Source: JBKQHQ01 sp052148715 (GTDB lineage: Bacteria > Pseudomonadota > Alphaproteobacteria > Rhizobiales > Xanthobacteraceae). Taken from it: a DNA stretch of 64,000 bases. Below are positions 28,150 through 37,495 of the stretch, piece after piece. Position 1 is the first letter of the stretch; every line of letters begins with the position of its first letter. The stretch spans positions 47,926 through 111,925 of the forward strand of contig JBKQHQ010000246.1 in assembly GCA_052148715.1 (NCBI GenBank), read 5' to 3'. The position numbers and the translations under genes are program-made. The notes beneath the pieces were generated by a model. The model ran no database searches, was not told the DNA's origin, and worked only from the letters and a program-made list of their open reading frames with translations.

Positions 28150-28259
28150 CCGGTGGGGCGAGATGAGGTGCAGGGTTGGCATTAATGACAAGGCACGAAC
28201 TGCGCGATATACGGCATGATCGATCGCTGCCAACGTTTGAATTTCGTTAGATCAATTAA

Positions 28260-29999
28260 ATGATCATCCTCGGCGTTAATGCGTTCCATGGCGACTCCTC
28301 GGCGGCACTCTTGCGCGATGGTGGGCTTCTTGCTGCGGCAGAGGAGGAACGATTCCGCCGTATCAAACACTGGGCGGGCCTGCCGACCGAATCGATTGCC
28401 TACTGTCTACGCGAGGCGGGCCTGACGCTCGCCGACGTGGATCATGTCGCGGTCAATCAAGACAGCCGCGCCAATCTCTTGCGGAAAGTCGGCTATGCGC
28501 TGACGAACGTTGCCGACATCGGGTTGGTACTCCAGCGCGTCAAGAATAGGGGTGAGCGGCAGCAAATCCCTGATCTGCTGGTGAAAGCATTTCCAGGCCA
28601 GAGCTTTCGGGGTAAGTTCCATAACGTCGAGCACCATCTTGCGCATTTGTCGTCCGCGTTTCACGTCTCGCCGTTCCAGGAGGCGGTTGTGGTTTCGGTC
28701 GACGGGTTCGGCGATTTCGCCAGTGCCGCCTGGGGTATCGGACACGGCAAAGACATCAGGATCGAGGGACGGGTGCTTTTTCCGCACTCGCTCGGAATTT
28801 TCTACCAGGCGTTCACCCAATATCTCGGCTTCCCGCACTATGGGGATGAATACAAGGTCATGGGCTTGGCGCCTTATGGTTCTCCTTCCGCGATGGAGGC
28901 CATGCGCAAGATCGTCCGACTGCAGCCCGACGGTGGGTTCGAGCTCGATCTCGCTTACTTCCGGCATAAAAGCCAGCGTATCGCCTACCAGTGGGCCGAC
29001 GGCGTTCCGGAATTTGCTGAATTGTTCTCTCCCGCGCTCGAGAAGCTCCTTGGCCCGCGGCGAGGGGCCTCCGAACCGCTGGAGGATCGGCATCGCGACA
29101 TTGCCCGTTCTGTCCAGGCGATGTACGAAGAGGCGTTTTTCCATCTCATTGAAAAGCTGCAGCAGCGCTCTGGTCTTACCGACATCGCTCTTGCAGGCGG
29201 CTGCGCCATGAATTCCGTCGCCAACGGTAAGGTGCGGCGCATGACGGCCTTTAGGCGCGTATACGTGCAAGCGGCCGCCGGGGATGCAGGTGGGGCCATC
29301 GGAGCAGCCTATGCCGTGTGGCACCAACTCGGCGGGGCGCGAGCCTTCGTCATGGATCATGCCTATTGGGGCCCGCATTTCGAACGCGACCATATCATGT
29401 CGCTCCTCTCTGCGGAGGAAAACCAGATTGCCGAGGCAGGCTGCAAGGTCGAGGAAATTCCCGATGAGGTTGAGCTTTGCCGTCGGGTGGCCTCCGCGGT
29501 TGCGGACGGCAAGGTGATCGGGTGGTTTCAAGGTCGGATGGAATGGGGACCGCGGGCGCTCGGCAACCGGTCGATTGTTTGCGATCCGCGCCGCGCCGAT
29601 ATGAAGGCGCTACTAAACGCCAAAATCAAGCGTCGGGAATCGTTCCGTCCATTCGCGCCTTCTGTACTTGAGGAGGCCGTTGCTGACTGGTTCGAGGAGG
29701 ACGACGCGGTGCCATTCATGATGCAGGTCTTTCAGATCCGCGAAGACAAGCGTCAGTTGATACCCGCTGTCACGCACGTTGACGGTTCGGGTCGGCTCCA
29801 GACCGTTTCGCGCAACACCAACCCACGCTATCACCGACTGATCGAGGAATTCCGCAAGATGACCGGAGTTCCGATGGTGCTCAACACCTCATTCAACGAG
29901 AATGAGCCAGTGGTCTGCCAGCCAAAGGAGGCGCTCAATTGCTTTCTGCGTACAAATATGGATTTACTTGTGATGGGCGATACGATGATATCGCGCTAA
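28260..29999 (+). CDS. NodU/CmcH-family carbamoyltransferase
   Basis: The 579-residue protein has the full two-domain length. The N-terminal Kae1-like domain opens MIILGVNAFHGDSSAALLRD, carries the metal-binding NVEHHLAHLSSAF (about 121-133) and SVDGFGDFAS, and the C-terminal YrdC-like domain contains GWFQGRMEWGPRALGNRSI. These enzymes transfer a carbamoyl group from carbamoyl phosphate to a sugar hydroxyl through a carbamoyl-adenylate. NodU does this on Nod factors. Here the surface glycan is the likely target, since no other nod genes are present. Confidence 0.9.
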   Translation: MIILGVNAFHGDSSAALLRDGGLLAAAEEERFRRIKHWAGLPTESIAYCLREAGLTLADVDHVAVNQDSRANLLRKVGYALTNVADIGLVLQRVKNRGERQQIPDLLVKAFPGQSFRGKFHNVEHHLAHLSSAFHVSPFQEAVVVSVDGFGDFASAAWGIGHGKDIRIEGRVLFPHSLGIFYQAFTQYLGFPHYGDEYKVMGLAPYGSPSAMEAMRKIVRLQPDGGFELDLAYFRHKSQRIAYQWADGVPEFAELFSPALEKLLGPRRGASEPLEDRHRDIARSVQAMYEEAFFHLIEKLQQRSGLTDIALAGGCAMNSVANGKVRRMTAFRRVYVQAAAGDAGGAIGAAYAVWHQLGGARAFVMDHAYWGPHFERDHIMSLLSAEENQIAEAGCKVEEIPDEVELCRRVASAVADGKVIGWFQGRMEWGPRALGNRSIVCDPRRADMKALLNAKIKRRESFRPFAPSVLEEAVADWFEEDDAVPFMMQVFQIREDKRQLIPAVTHVDGSGRLQTVSRNTNPRYHRLIEEFRKMTGVPMVLNTSFNENEPVVCQPKEALNCFLRTNMDLLVMGDTMISR

Positions 30000-30028
30000 C
30001 GACTGCCTGATGCGCTTGTGAGGCCGGC

Positions 30029-31423
30029 ATGAGGTCGGCGGCAGTCGACTTCCATCCCCTCACGCGAGACGCCGAACCGTTTATGATAAGCCCTCCAAAG
30101 GAGATCAGGGATAGATCGTTTATCGTGTACGCGGCGATCATAGTAGTCTTCTTCTCCCTCCGCTTCTATCTGGCATTCTTGCTCATACCATCGCCTGTCG
30201 GCGACAGTGTTGTGTTCCTTGAACCCATTTACAACTATTGCCACAGCAACAGTCTAGTTGCTCATCTATTCCCAATCGATCCGTTGGGCAAAGACAGGTT
30301 TGTATGGCACGGTCCGCTTCCGGCAATGCTCTACCATCTCATCGCGCCCGGGTGCACCCTTAGAACTGTTTTCGTGCTGCGAACCCTGGCATTCTTGGCG
30401 ATCCCGCTCTCACTCCTGACGTTGGTGTGGCGCGGATTGCTGCCCGGGACCATTTTTTTCGTTGTAACGCTGTTTTGCTTGGCCTTCTACGAGAAACACC
30501 AATTTCGGCCGGATAGCTTTAGCATGATCTTCATCGTCTTGGCTTACTGCTCGATGGCGATGAAGTGGCCGATATTCGAGGGGTGCTTTGCGGCCGGTGC
30601 ATTCATGTGCGCACCCGTCAGTGGCGCTCTTTACGCGGTAATCAGGGTTCTGCTTACCAGGTTTCCGGGGCCTAAGAGCATTGCGCTTGCGCTGGCCGGG
30701 GCTCTTGCCGTCGTTTTGGTCGTGCTGCTGGTCTATCCATTTCCCGTCAAGGATCTTCTGGATGGATTGCAGGCCAATGCGCGCATAGTCGGGGGCAGAT
30801 CAGAGGGAAGTTTATTCACTTATTACGTTCGGTCTGATTTCCTTCCGCTGTGGGGCCTATCGATCGTTACATTGGTAATCGCGGTCAGCCTCAAGAAGCC
30901 TGCATTCCTGTTGACTCTACCATTCATTTGGTACTTTGGGATACGCGTTCCACCGACCAACTATAATCTGATTCCTGTCGCGGTTGGAACCATGTTGCTC
31001 GGTTATCCGCTCATGTCGCAATTCTGGCGTTCGGCGGCGATGGTATCGCTCCTGGTGCCCGCCGCGCTCGGCCTTGCGCAAATCAGCGCAAGAGACATCT
31101 TCTCCATCTTTGCCTATCCGGACAGCTTTGCTCGCTCGCAAATGGTCATGGCTAACATCATTGCACATGGTCCTCGCATCGTCGCGGCGCCGGAGTTTGC
31201 TGTGTTCACCAATCCCTCGCTGGAAGCCGTCGCCGGCAAGGACCCGCGCCGGTCTGCCGAGCTCGGCAGCAATCATGGCTTGGCAGTGATTGTGGCCGAC
31301 AACGGTTCGCAAGGTAAGTGTCCAGACGGAACGATTCTAAGTGCGCTTGATCAGCAGAGCCCGCGATTATTGATATTTAGATCATCCAGTTCATGGGCGG
31401 TGCGAGTCTGCTACGCAGAATAG
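30029..31423 (+). CDS. Multi-pass membrane protein, possible GT-C glycosyltransferase
   Basis: The protein has 464 residues and about nine or ten hydrophobic segments. After the first (AAIIVVFFSLRFYLAFLLI) comes a loop with VGDSVVFLEP, an acidic D-x(5)-E arrangement like that in the first periplasmic loop of GT-C enzymes. The C-terminus is soluble and may be periplasmic. GT-C enzymes use polyprenyl-phosphate sugars, and the nearby DprE-like module could make one. No family name can be given with confidence; an alternative start is the ATG at 30083. Confidence 0.55.
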   Translation: MRSAAVDFHPLTRDAEPFMISPPKEIRDRSFIVYAAIIVVFFSLRFYLAFLLIPSPVGDSVVFLEPIYNYCHSNSLVAHLFPIDPLGKDRFVWHGPLPAMLYHLIAPGCTLRTVFVLRTLAFLAIPLSLLTLVWRGLLPGTIFFVVTLFCLAFYEKHQFRPDSFSMIFIVLAYCSMAMKWPIFEGCFAAGAFMCAPVSGALYAVIRVLLTRFPGPKSIALALAGALAVVLVVLLVYPFPVKDLLDGLQANARIVGGRSEGSLFTYYVRSDFLPLWGLSIVTLVIAVSLKKPAFLLTLPFIWYFGIRVPPTNYNLIPVAVGTMLLGYPLMSQFWRSAAMVSLLVPAALGLAQISARDIFSIFAYPDSFARSQMVMANIIAHGPRIVAAPEFAVFTNPSLEAVAGKDPRRSAELGSNHGLAVIVADNGSQGKCPDGTILSALDQQSPRLLIFRSSSSWAVRVCYAE

Positions 31424-31622
31424 CGTTGCTGACGATAATGTGAACGACTCGTTCCGGCGAGAGCGATTGTGACCTCATCTACAAAGCGCGGTCTATCTTG
31501 CAAATCCATTGCCCGTCGTCGAGTGCAGGAGTGGAAAAATAAATGATGAGTGAATAGATCATCTGAGGATTCACGTAAACGGTTCGAGCTGGAGTGAATT
31601 CAATTCTTGTCAGGGGAAATCG
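31424..31622. other. AT-rich upstream region of the epimerase gene
   Basis: This 199-base gap is clearly richer in A+T than its surroundings (for example AAAAATAAATGATGAGTGAA near 31535). It precedes an isolated-looking epimerase gene with a GGGGAAA purine tract about 5 bases before its ATG. A promoter is likely here, but no standard -35/-10 pair can be called with confidence. Confidence 0.4.
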
Positions 31623-32678
31623 ATGAAGGTTCTGGTAACTGGAAGCAGCGGATTGATCGGCTCCGAGGCGGTTGAGTACTTCGACAGCCGGGATCACGAA
31701 GTGACGGGCGTGGACAACAATATGCGTCGCGTATTCTTTGGGGAAGCGGGGGATACCCTGTGGAACTTGGAACGGCTAAAGAGCGTAACGCGACGATTCG
31801 CGCACTTCGGGATTGATATTCGGGATCGAACTGCGCTTGATGAATTATTTCGTGCCAAGCGCTTTGACCTGATCGTGCACTGTGCTGCGCAACCTTCGCA
31901 TGACAAAGCGCGCGACATCCCGCTGCTAGATTTCGAGGTGAACGCGTTGGGAACGGTGAACCTACTGGAGGCTACGCGCCAGAATTGTCCGGAAGCGGTA
32001 TTTGTGTATATGAGCACGAACAAAGTGTATGGGGATGCGCCAAATGAGATCCCAATGACAGAGGAGAAAATGCGGTACGATTACGCTCGACCGGGGGATT
32101 TTGAGGGTGTGGACGAGACGTGCCGTATTGATCGGACGCTACATTCGCTATTTGGCGCGTCAAAGGCAGCGGCCGATTTGGTTGCGCAGGAGTACGGGCG
32201 GTATTTCAATATGAATGTCGGAGTATTTCGAGGCGGGTGCCTGACGGGGCCATCGCATTCCGGAGTGGAGTTGCATGGATTTCTTTCGTACCTGGTAAAA
32301 GTGACCATGAGCGGAGGGAATTACTCTGTGTTTGGATATAAGGGGAAGCAAGTGCGCGATAATATCCATAGTTACGACGTGGTCCGTGCGATCGAGGAAT
32401 TTGCAGCGAATCCGAAGCAGGGCGAGGTCTATAACTTAGGTGGTGCACGCGAGAACAGCATCTCGATGCTCGAGGCGATCGAGCGGATCGAGCACATGAC
32501 GGGACGAAAACTCAATTGGCGGTATGTGGATGAGGCGCGCAAAGGGGATCACATCTGTTACATCTCGAATTTGAGCAAGTTCAAGAGCCACTATCCGAAC
32601 TGGAATATCACGCGAAGCCTGGAAGCGATTCTCGAAGAGATGGTGAATTCCGAACGAGCGCGGCAGAAAGACTCGTGA
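31623..32678 (+). CDS. NAD-dependent epimerase (CDP-paratose 2-epimerase-like)
   Basis: The 351-residue extended SDR opens MKVLVTGSSGLIGSEAVEYF with the NAD-binding GxxGxxG. It has VYMSTNKVYGDAP and the segment GGCLTGPSHSGVELHGFLSY, found in the CDP-paratose/tyvelose 2-epimerase branch. The active-site tyrosine of YxxxK is phenylalanine here (FGASK, Phe177 and Lys181). It probably interconverts a nucleotide sugar for the glycan; the substrate may not be CDP-paratose. G+C is visibly lower than in the flanking genes. Confidence 0.8.
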   Translation: MKVLVTGSSGLIGSEAVEYFDSRDHEVTGVDNNMRRVFFGEAGDTLWNLERLKSVTRRFAHFGIDIRDRTALDELFRAKRFDLIVHCAAQPSHDKARDIPLLDFEVNALGTVNLLEATRQNCPEAVFVYMSTNKVYGDAPNEIPMTEEKMRYDYARPGDFEGVDETCRIDRTLHSLFGASKAAADLVAQEYGRYFNMNVGVFRGGCLTGPSHSGVELHGFLSYLVKVTMSGGNYSVFGYKGKQVRDNIHSYDVVRAIEEFAANPKQGEVYNLGGARENSISMLEAIERIEHMTGRKLNWRYVDEARKGDHICYISNLSKFKSHYPNWNITRSLEAILEEMVNSERARQKDS

Positions 32679-32812
32679 TGTCGTTGCGATGCGACGGCGC
32701 ATTCCGTTCATAATTTGCTTTCGCTAGGTGAGGTGATAATGTTTGGCCTCAAATGGTTCCGCGACGCGGCAACATTTCGTGCGCGATGCCCCCAAAAAAA
32801 GGGGCGGGGCGG

Positions 32813-33733
32813 ATGAACGGTCTGAAGCGAGCCGCCAGGCTTTTGTACAAAATCTATAAGAGAACACTCACAAGAATTACGCGAGCGACGGCCCCGCTAT
32901 GGCACACGCGGCCCGTGACCGATTTAGGTCCGCCTATCAAAGCGCTTAGGGCGGAGATCGCCACGTCCGGCTCGTCGTCGACAACGGCGGAGTGGAGTGG
33001 ACATTGTACTGACCTCGCTTCCTACATTCTTCACGACAACCCCAGGCGGTTCCTTCAGTGGCCAGTGATCCTGGATACAATGAACGTTCGGGGACCGGAT
33101 TATATCGAGGCTGAATTTTACCATCTTCGCGCGCACGGTTGGCGAAATTGGAAGCACGTTCTGCAAGAGTCAGCGGTCGGCGGCAATGACCCGTACTGGC
33201 TGTATCCTTGGACCAGCCCCAATTCGGTCCACCACTGCTATCATCTGGCGCGCTTCATGGAAGCAACCGCAGTCGATATAGGCTCATTCGCCCGGGTATT
33301 TGAATACGGCGGCGGCTACGGCAATCTTTGTCGAGTCACGCGCGCCTCGGGTTTTCAGAAAGAGTATGTGATAACCGATCTGCCGCAATTCATCGCGTTG
33401 CAGCGATTCTATTTATGCGGTGTCGGGGTGACGGCGACGTGGCTGCCGTTCTCGGATTGCAGTTCGTGGCTGGGCAAAACGGACTTGAGCAACACTCTAT
33501 TCATTGCTACTTGGTCTTTCAGTGAGTCTCCGCTCGCCAGCAGGGATGTTGTGACGCCCTTCGTTCCAATGTTTGGAGCGCTGCTTATCGCATTTCAGCA
33601 AAAATATGCTAACATCGATAATGCAGCCTATTTTGACGCGCTCAAGGATCGCATTCAAGCCACGCACCAATGCTCAATCGTTGAGATCACCCACCTCCCT
33701 GGGCATTTCTACCTTTTCGCTCGTAAGCGCTGA
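32813..33733 (+). CDS. Putative sugar O-methyltransferase
   Basis: The protein of about 306 residues has RVFEYGGGYGNLCRVTRAS as a SAM-binding motif I variant, then EYVITDLPQFIALQRFYL and a C-terminal HLPGHFYLFARK. It resembles the putative sugar O-methyltransferase family found next to glycosyltransferases. The ATG at 32813 follows a G-rich GGGGCGGGGCGG; the upstream in-frame ATG at 32753 adds unrelated residues. It lies 134 bases after the epimerase gene and has similar low G+C, so the two may have arrived together. Confidence 0.65.
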   Translation: MNGLKRAARLLYKIYKRTLTRITRATAPLWHTRPVTDLGPPIKALRAEIATSGSSSTTAEWSGHCTDLASYILHDNPRRFLQWPVILDTMNVRGPDYIEAEFYHLRAHGWRNWKHVLQESAVGGNDPYWLYPWTSPNSVHHCYHLARFMEATAVDIGSFARVFEYGGGYGNLCRVTRASGFQKEYVITDLPQFIALQRFYLCGVGVTATWLPFSDCSSWLGKTDLSNTLFIATWSFSESPLASRDVVTPFVPMFGALLIAFQQKYANIDNAAYFDALKDRIQATHQCSIVEITHLPGHFYLFARKR

Positions 33734-33905
33734 CCGACGCGTTGCGAGATAGGTGGTGCTTGTCGGCGATGTTTCGGCGGCTTGATTTGCGTTGGAAGTT
33801 GACATGCCGTCCGCAGGACCAGTATAAGCTATCATCCATCAGATTTCATCGCGCCAATCAGGTGCACAGTGCGTCATCTTCAATTATGGCGCCTTCAGAG
33901 ATATC

Positions 33906-34799
33906 ATGAACGCCAATCCTGCCGAGAATTCTTCAGCATGGCCGCGTATCTCCATGGTAACTGCCGTCTACAATGGCGCGGCTGATCTTGAAGCCACGAT
34001 TTGCTCCATTCTTCAGCAGGGATATCCGAATCTGGAATATATCATCGTTGATGACGGCTCGACCGATGAAACGCCTGAGATTATCCGCAAATACGAGCGG
34101 CATCTGGCGTACACGACCCGCCATACGAACCGAGGTCTTTATGCCAGCCTGAACGTCGGCTACTCGCAGTCCACCGGGGAGATCATGGGCTGGTTGAATG
34201 CCAGTGATATGCTTCACGTCAACGGGCTCTTTGTTGTGGGCAGTGTGTTCAGGCAATTTCCAGACGTCAAATGGATCACCGGCCGTCCGACAATCTTTAG
34301 CCCAGACGGCATGACGGTCGAGGTGCGGCAAATACCCCGGTGGTTACGCTACCCGTTTCTCGCCTCCGGAGTTCAATACATACAGCAGGAGTCGACGTTC
34401 TGGCGGCGCGGCCTTTGGGAGCTTGCCGGCGGGTCCATGGATGCCTCCTTGCGGGCGGAGGGGGATTTTGATCTTTGGGTTCGTTTTTTTCGCCACGCTC
34501 ATCTTTATTCGATCGATGCGTTGATTGCCGGCTATCGGTTGCATGAGGGCGCGCTCAGTCTGAGCAACATCGATCGCTACAACCGAGTCTGCGAGACCAT
34601 CATCGAACGCGAACTGGACAAAATCGCATGGGGAAAGTCCCTCAGACGCTTTAAGCGGTTCAGCCAGTCGGTGAGTGCAGTTCCTATACTACGGACACTT
34701 TGGTCGAGAATTGCCGTCGCTGGGCTGCGTGCGTTCCTTTCTAGGAACCCGCCGCCAATTGTCAAATACAAGGACCGCGAATGGATGATGCATGAATAA
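33906..34799 (+). CDS. Glycosyltransferase family 2
   Basis: The 297-residue GT-A enzyme reads RISMVTAVYNGAADLEATI, then YIIVDDGSTDETPEIIRKY and MGWLNASDMLHVNG. The metal-binding motif is NASD here rather than the usual NSDD, a mild variation within this subfamily. It ends just before the oppositely oriented DprE-like operon, so 34800-34832 is a convergent gap of only 33 bases with no clear terminator hairpin. Confidence 0.85.
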   Translation: MNANPAENSSAWPRISMVTAVYNGAADLEATICSILQQGYPNLEYIIVDDGSTDETPEIIRKYERHLAYTTRHTNRGLYASLNVGYSQSTGEIMGWLNASDMLHVNGLFVVGSVFRQFPDVKWITGRPTIFSPDGMTVEVRQIPRWLRYPFLASGVQYIQQESTFWRRGLWELAGGSMDASLRAEGDFDLWVRFFRHAHLYSIDALIAGYRLHEGALSLSNIDRYNRVCETIIERELDKIAWGKSLRRFKRFSQSVSAVPILRTLWSRIAVAGLRAFLSRNPPPIVKYKDREWMMHE

Positions 34800-34832
34800 G
34801 GCGTAAGGTGACGTTCAGGACGCCCGCGATGC

Positions 34833-35267
34833 TCACCGTTCGATAGGGGCGAACGAGAAGTGCTTGTGCCCTAAATAGCTGGTGAACACCGGGACGGTTA
34901 CACCGATCACATGCGAGACCGTCTCCGCGTGCCATGTGAAGCCGAGCCAAGGAAAGATAACGCGGACCAAACCGACGCTGACCACCCAAACCTGCGCGAC
35001 GGCGGCTAGATTGACAATGGTAAATCGCAGATATTCGTCGCGAACGGTTCGTCCGGACGGTGTAAAGACGACTGCCTTGTTTAAGACATAGGCCGTCGTC
35101 ATTCCGCAGGCATAAGCCAAGACAATTGCCGCCTCGAATCGCATGACCTGACTCAACGCGAGCCGGCTGAGCACGTTGACGATGGCTGCCAAGCCTCCGA
35201 CCCCCAGAAACAGGACGATCCTATAACGGCCCCGGTTGGCGTCGTGGCGAAGCGTCGGCAGCCTCAC
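34833..35267 (-). CDS. GtrA-family membrane protein
   Basis: The 144-residue protein has four hydrophobic segments with the GtrA-family opening YRIVLFLGVGGLAAIVN and the central AYACGMTTAYVLNKAVVF. The GTG start overlaps the stop of the preceding gene (GTGA), which rules out a longer upstream frame. GtrA proteins are thought to move or bind polyprenyl-phosphate sugars. The mycobacterial homologue Rv3789 sits beside dprE1 and dprE2, just as this gene shares an operon with DprE-like genes, so a role in handling the same lipid-linked pentose is a fair inference. Confidence 0.85.
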   Translation of the reverse strand: MRLPTLRHDANRGRYRIVLFLGVGGLAAIVNVLSRLALSQVMRFEAAIVLAYACGMTTAYVLNKAVVFTPSGRTVRDEYLRFTIVNLAAVAQVWVVSVGLVRVIFPWLGFTWHAETVSHVIGVTVPVFTSYLGHKHFSFAPIER

Positions 35268-36544
35268 GGCACCTGCTCCGCCATCATTTTTCCGAACCGC
35301 ACGCTTTCGGAGATGCCGCGGTCCTCCGGATAATAGAAACAGGTGTCGGCGATTTGCAGACCGCGGATCGACGTCTGGATAGGCGGTAATTTTGCGGCGA
35401 ATCCTGGCGGACAAACCGGCTGTGCGTAGCGCAGCCGGCCGACATGGAAGGCGATCAGGTCGTCGTTGCGCAGTGCGGGGTTGAGCAGCTGCAGATAGCC
35501 GAAGGCCTCGGCACGAAAGAGCTCGTCGCTCCGCGTGAACTTGGCGTTCGTCGTTGGCATATAGTAGGGCACGTAGACCACGGTATCGCCGGTGGGACGC
35601 AGGTTCGAGAACTCCACGATTCCCGGAATCTCGAAGCGCGGGTCGCAGATATTGACCCAGAAGTGCGGCGTGACGGAGCGCCTGAGGCGGAATACGACGC
35701 AGACGACCCCGATATTCGAGATCGCGTCGTAACGGGCCCGTTCAATATTCGGCAGGCCAGGTACAAGCCGGCCGACGAGCGGCGTCGGAACGGTGCTGAT
35801 CACCGCGTCGGCGGCGACAGTTTCATTTGGAAGTGTCACGCCGGTCACGCTGCCGTCCGCCACCTCGATGCGAGTTGCCGGGGCGTTGAGCCGCAGCGCG
35901 CCGCCGCGCTCGGCGATGGCGCGTACGAGCGCGTGCACCAGTGTCTCCGAGCCGCCCTCGATATAGCCGAGTTCCTCCTGAAACATCGAGCGGCGTGACG
36001 TACCTACTCGCTTGATCCGCGTCCAGATCCACGCGGCGGAGATGCTGTCTGCATATTCATAGAACTTTAGCTTGAACAGTGGAGCCCAAAGGCGTTCATA
36101 CACCTCGCGCCCACACCAGTTGATAATCCATTCCGTTGCCGAGAGGTTCTCGAGAATCGTCCAATCGCTGCGTTTCGTCGCGTAAAACATCATGGCGCCG
36201 TAGCGCAGCTTGCCGAAGGGCGAAAGTTCGGGAAATGTAAGCAGGGACAACGGATTCCCCCAGGGATGAAGAGCCCCATCAACGTAATAGCCCATCGACG
36301 TTGGCACCCACCGCATGGCGCTATCGAGTCCGAGTTCGCCGAGCAGATCGAACGTTGGTCGATCCGCCTTGCAGACGAAGTGATAGAAGCGTTCGATGGA
36401 TAGGCCGGCTAGGTCGAAATGAGCCGCCATGCCGCCTGGCTCCGGGGCTGTTTCCAGGAGGGTCACGGCGTGGCCGCGTTTGAGGGCGTGGTAGGCGGCA
36501 GCGAGCCCCATGACGCCGGCACCGATGACGACTACGCGGCTCAT
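35264..36544 (-). CDS. FAD-dependent amine-oxidase-like oxidoreductase
   Basis: The 426-residue protein begins with the FAD Rossmann motif VVVIGAGVMGLAAAYHALKR and PGGMAAHFDL, and ends with a second FAD-contact segment (LQIADTCFYYPEDRGISESV). It belongs to the protoporphyrinogen-oxidase/UDP-galactopyranose-mutase-like superfamily. The ATG directly follows the stop of the upstream epimerase gene. In this operon it may act on a lipid-linked or nucleotide sugar, for example an oxidation or ring contraction, but the sequence does not say which. Confidence 0.75.
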   Translation of the reverse strand: MSRVVVIGAGVMGLAAAYHALKRGHAVTLLETAPEPGGMAAHFDLAGLSIERFYHFVCKADRPTFDLLGELGLDSAMRWVPTSMGYYVDGALHPWGNPLSLLTFPELSPFGKLRYGAMMFYATKRSDWTILENLSATEWIINWCGREVYERLWAPLFKLKFYEYADSISAAWIWTRIKRVGTSRRSMFQEELGYIEGGSETLVHALVRAIAERGGALRLNAPATRIEVADGSVTGVTLPNETVAADAVISTVPTPLVGRLVPGLPNIERARYDAISNIGVVCVVFRLRRSVTPHFWVNICDPRFEIPGIVEFSNLRPTGDTVVYVPYYMPTTNAKFTRSDELFRAEAFGYLQLLNPALRNDDLIAFHVGRLRYAQPVCPPGFAAKLPPIQTSIRGLQIADTCFYYPEDRGISESVRFGKMMAEQVP

Positions 36545-37495
36545 TCAAAACTCCAGAACGATTTGTGAATAGGTCGCGTCCTGGAAAGTCTCCGTGAGCG
36601 CGGCCTTGAGCGGGGTCGGGGCGACGTCGAAGATCGCTGGCCAATCAATCACCTCGAATACATCCGCAGTTACCAAAGCTTCAAGCTGCTTGGTCGTGAA
36701 AGGCGGATCGCGGTCGAACAGACCATAGAGCCAGAGCAGCAGCCAGAACATCTGGTAGGGGATACGCACCAGTCGAGCGCGCGCGCCGGAGGCGTCCTTC
36801 ATCGCCCGGATCAAATCGATGTAGTCCACCCGCTCGAGCCCTGAGACGTTGTAAGTCTTGCCGGCGGGGCGACGCTCGATACACGACATGATGATATCGC
36901 AGAAGTCTCCCGCATAGAGGGGCTGGCGCAGGAAGCGGCCGTTTCCGGGGATCGGGAAGACCGGCGAACGCCGCATGAAGCGTGCCAACCAGCCGAGATG
37001 CTTGCGATCAAACCATCCGAACATCAGGGTCGGCCGCAGCACCACATTCGGCAGTCCGGAGTCGATCACTAGTCGCTCCTGCGCCTCTTTGCTCTGCGTG
37101 TACCAATCCTCGACGGCCGACTCCACGACCGAGGAACTCACATGGACGAGGAAAGGGCCCGCTTTTTCGACTGCCTCGAGCAATCGCCGAGTGGCTGTTA
37201 CATTGTTCACCGTAAAGGCGCCGGGGTCGAGCCCGCCGATCTGGGCATGCAAGACGATCACGACCTCGACGCTTGCGAGCGCCTCTTGCCATCCGTCGTC
37301 GTGGGCAAGATCGGCTTCGATGACCTTGACGCTCGGATGCAATTGGCGAAGAATTGCCGTGTTGGCCGGATGTTTATCGATGGCGACAAGATCCGTGTAG
37401 CCACGCGCTTGGAGGCGCGGCAGCAAATTCTGTCCGACGAGCCCAGCCGCCCCGGTCAGGGCGATTTTCGTCGAAGTCGCCGCCACGGCGCTCAC
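36545..37495 (-). CDS. NAD-dependent epimerase/dehydratase (extended SDR)
   Basis: The 316-residue extended SDR has KIALTGAAGLVGQNLLPRL (NAD-binding GxxGxxG), HVSSSVVESAVEDWY with the catalytic Ser, and YTQSK as the YxxxK pair. The C-terminal domain has hydrophobic YQMFWLLLWLYGLF, which may associate with the membrane, as expected for action on a polyprenyl-linked sugar. It starts with GTG overlapping the preceding DprE2-like stop (GTGA). The substrate is unknown. Confidence 0.78.
   Translation of the reverse strand: MSAVAATSTKIALTGAAGLVGQNLLPRLQARGYTDLVAIDKHPANTAILRQLHPSVKVIEADLAHDDGWQEALASVEVVIVLHAQIGGLDPGAFTVNNVTATRRLLEAVEKAGPFLVHVSSSVVESAVEDWYTQSKEAQERLVIDSGLPNVVLRPTLMFGWFDRKHLGWLARFMRRSPVFPIPGNGRFLRQPLYAGDFCDIIMSCIERRPAGKTYNVSGLERVDYIDLIRAMKDASGARARLVRIPYQMFWLLLWLYGLFDRDPPFTTKQLEALVTADVFEVIDWPAIFDVAPTPLKAALTETFQDATYSQIVLEF

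Noticed and set aside
28407..29531. 374-residue open frame on the minus strand
   Set aside because: It is the shadow of the carbamoyltransferase gene, whose motifs are unmistakable on the plus strand.
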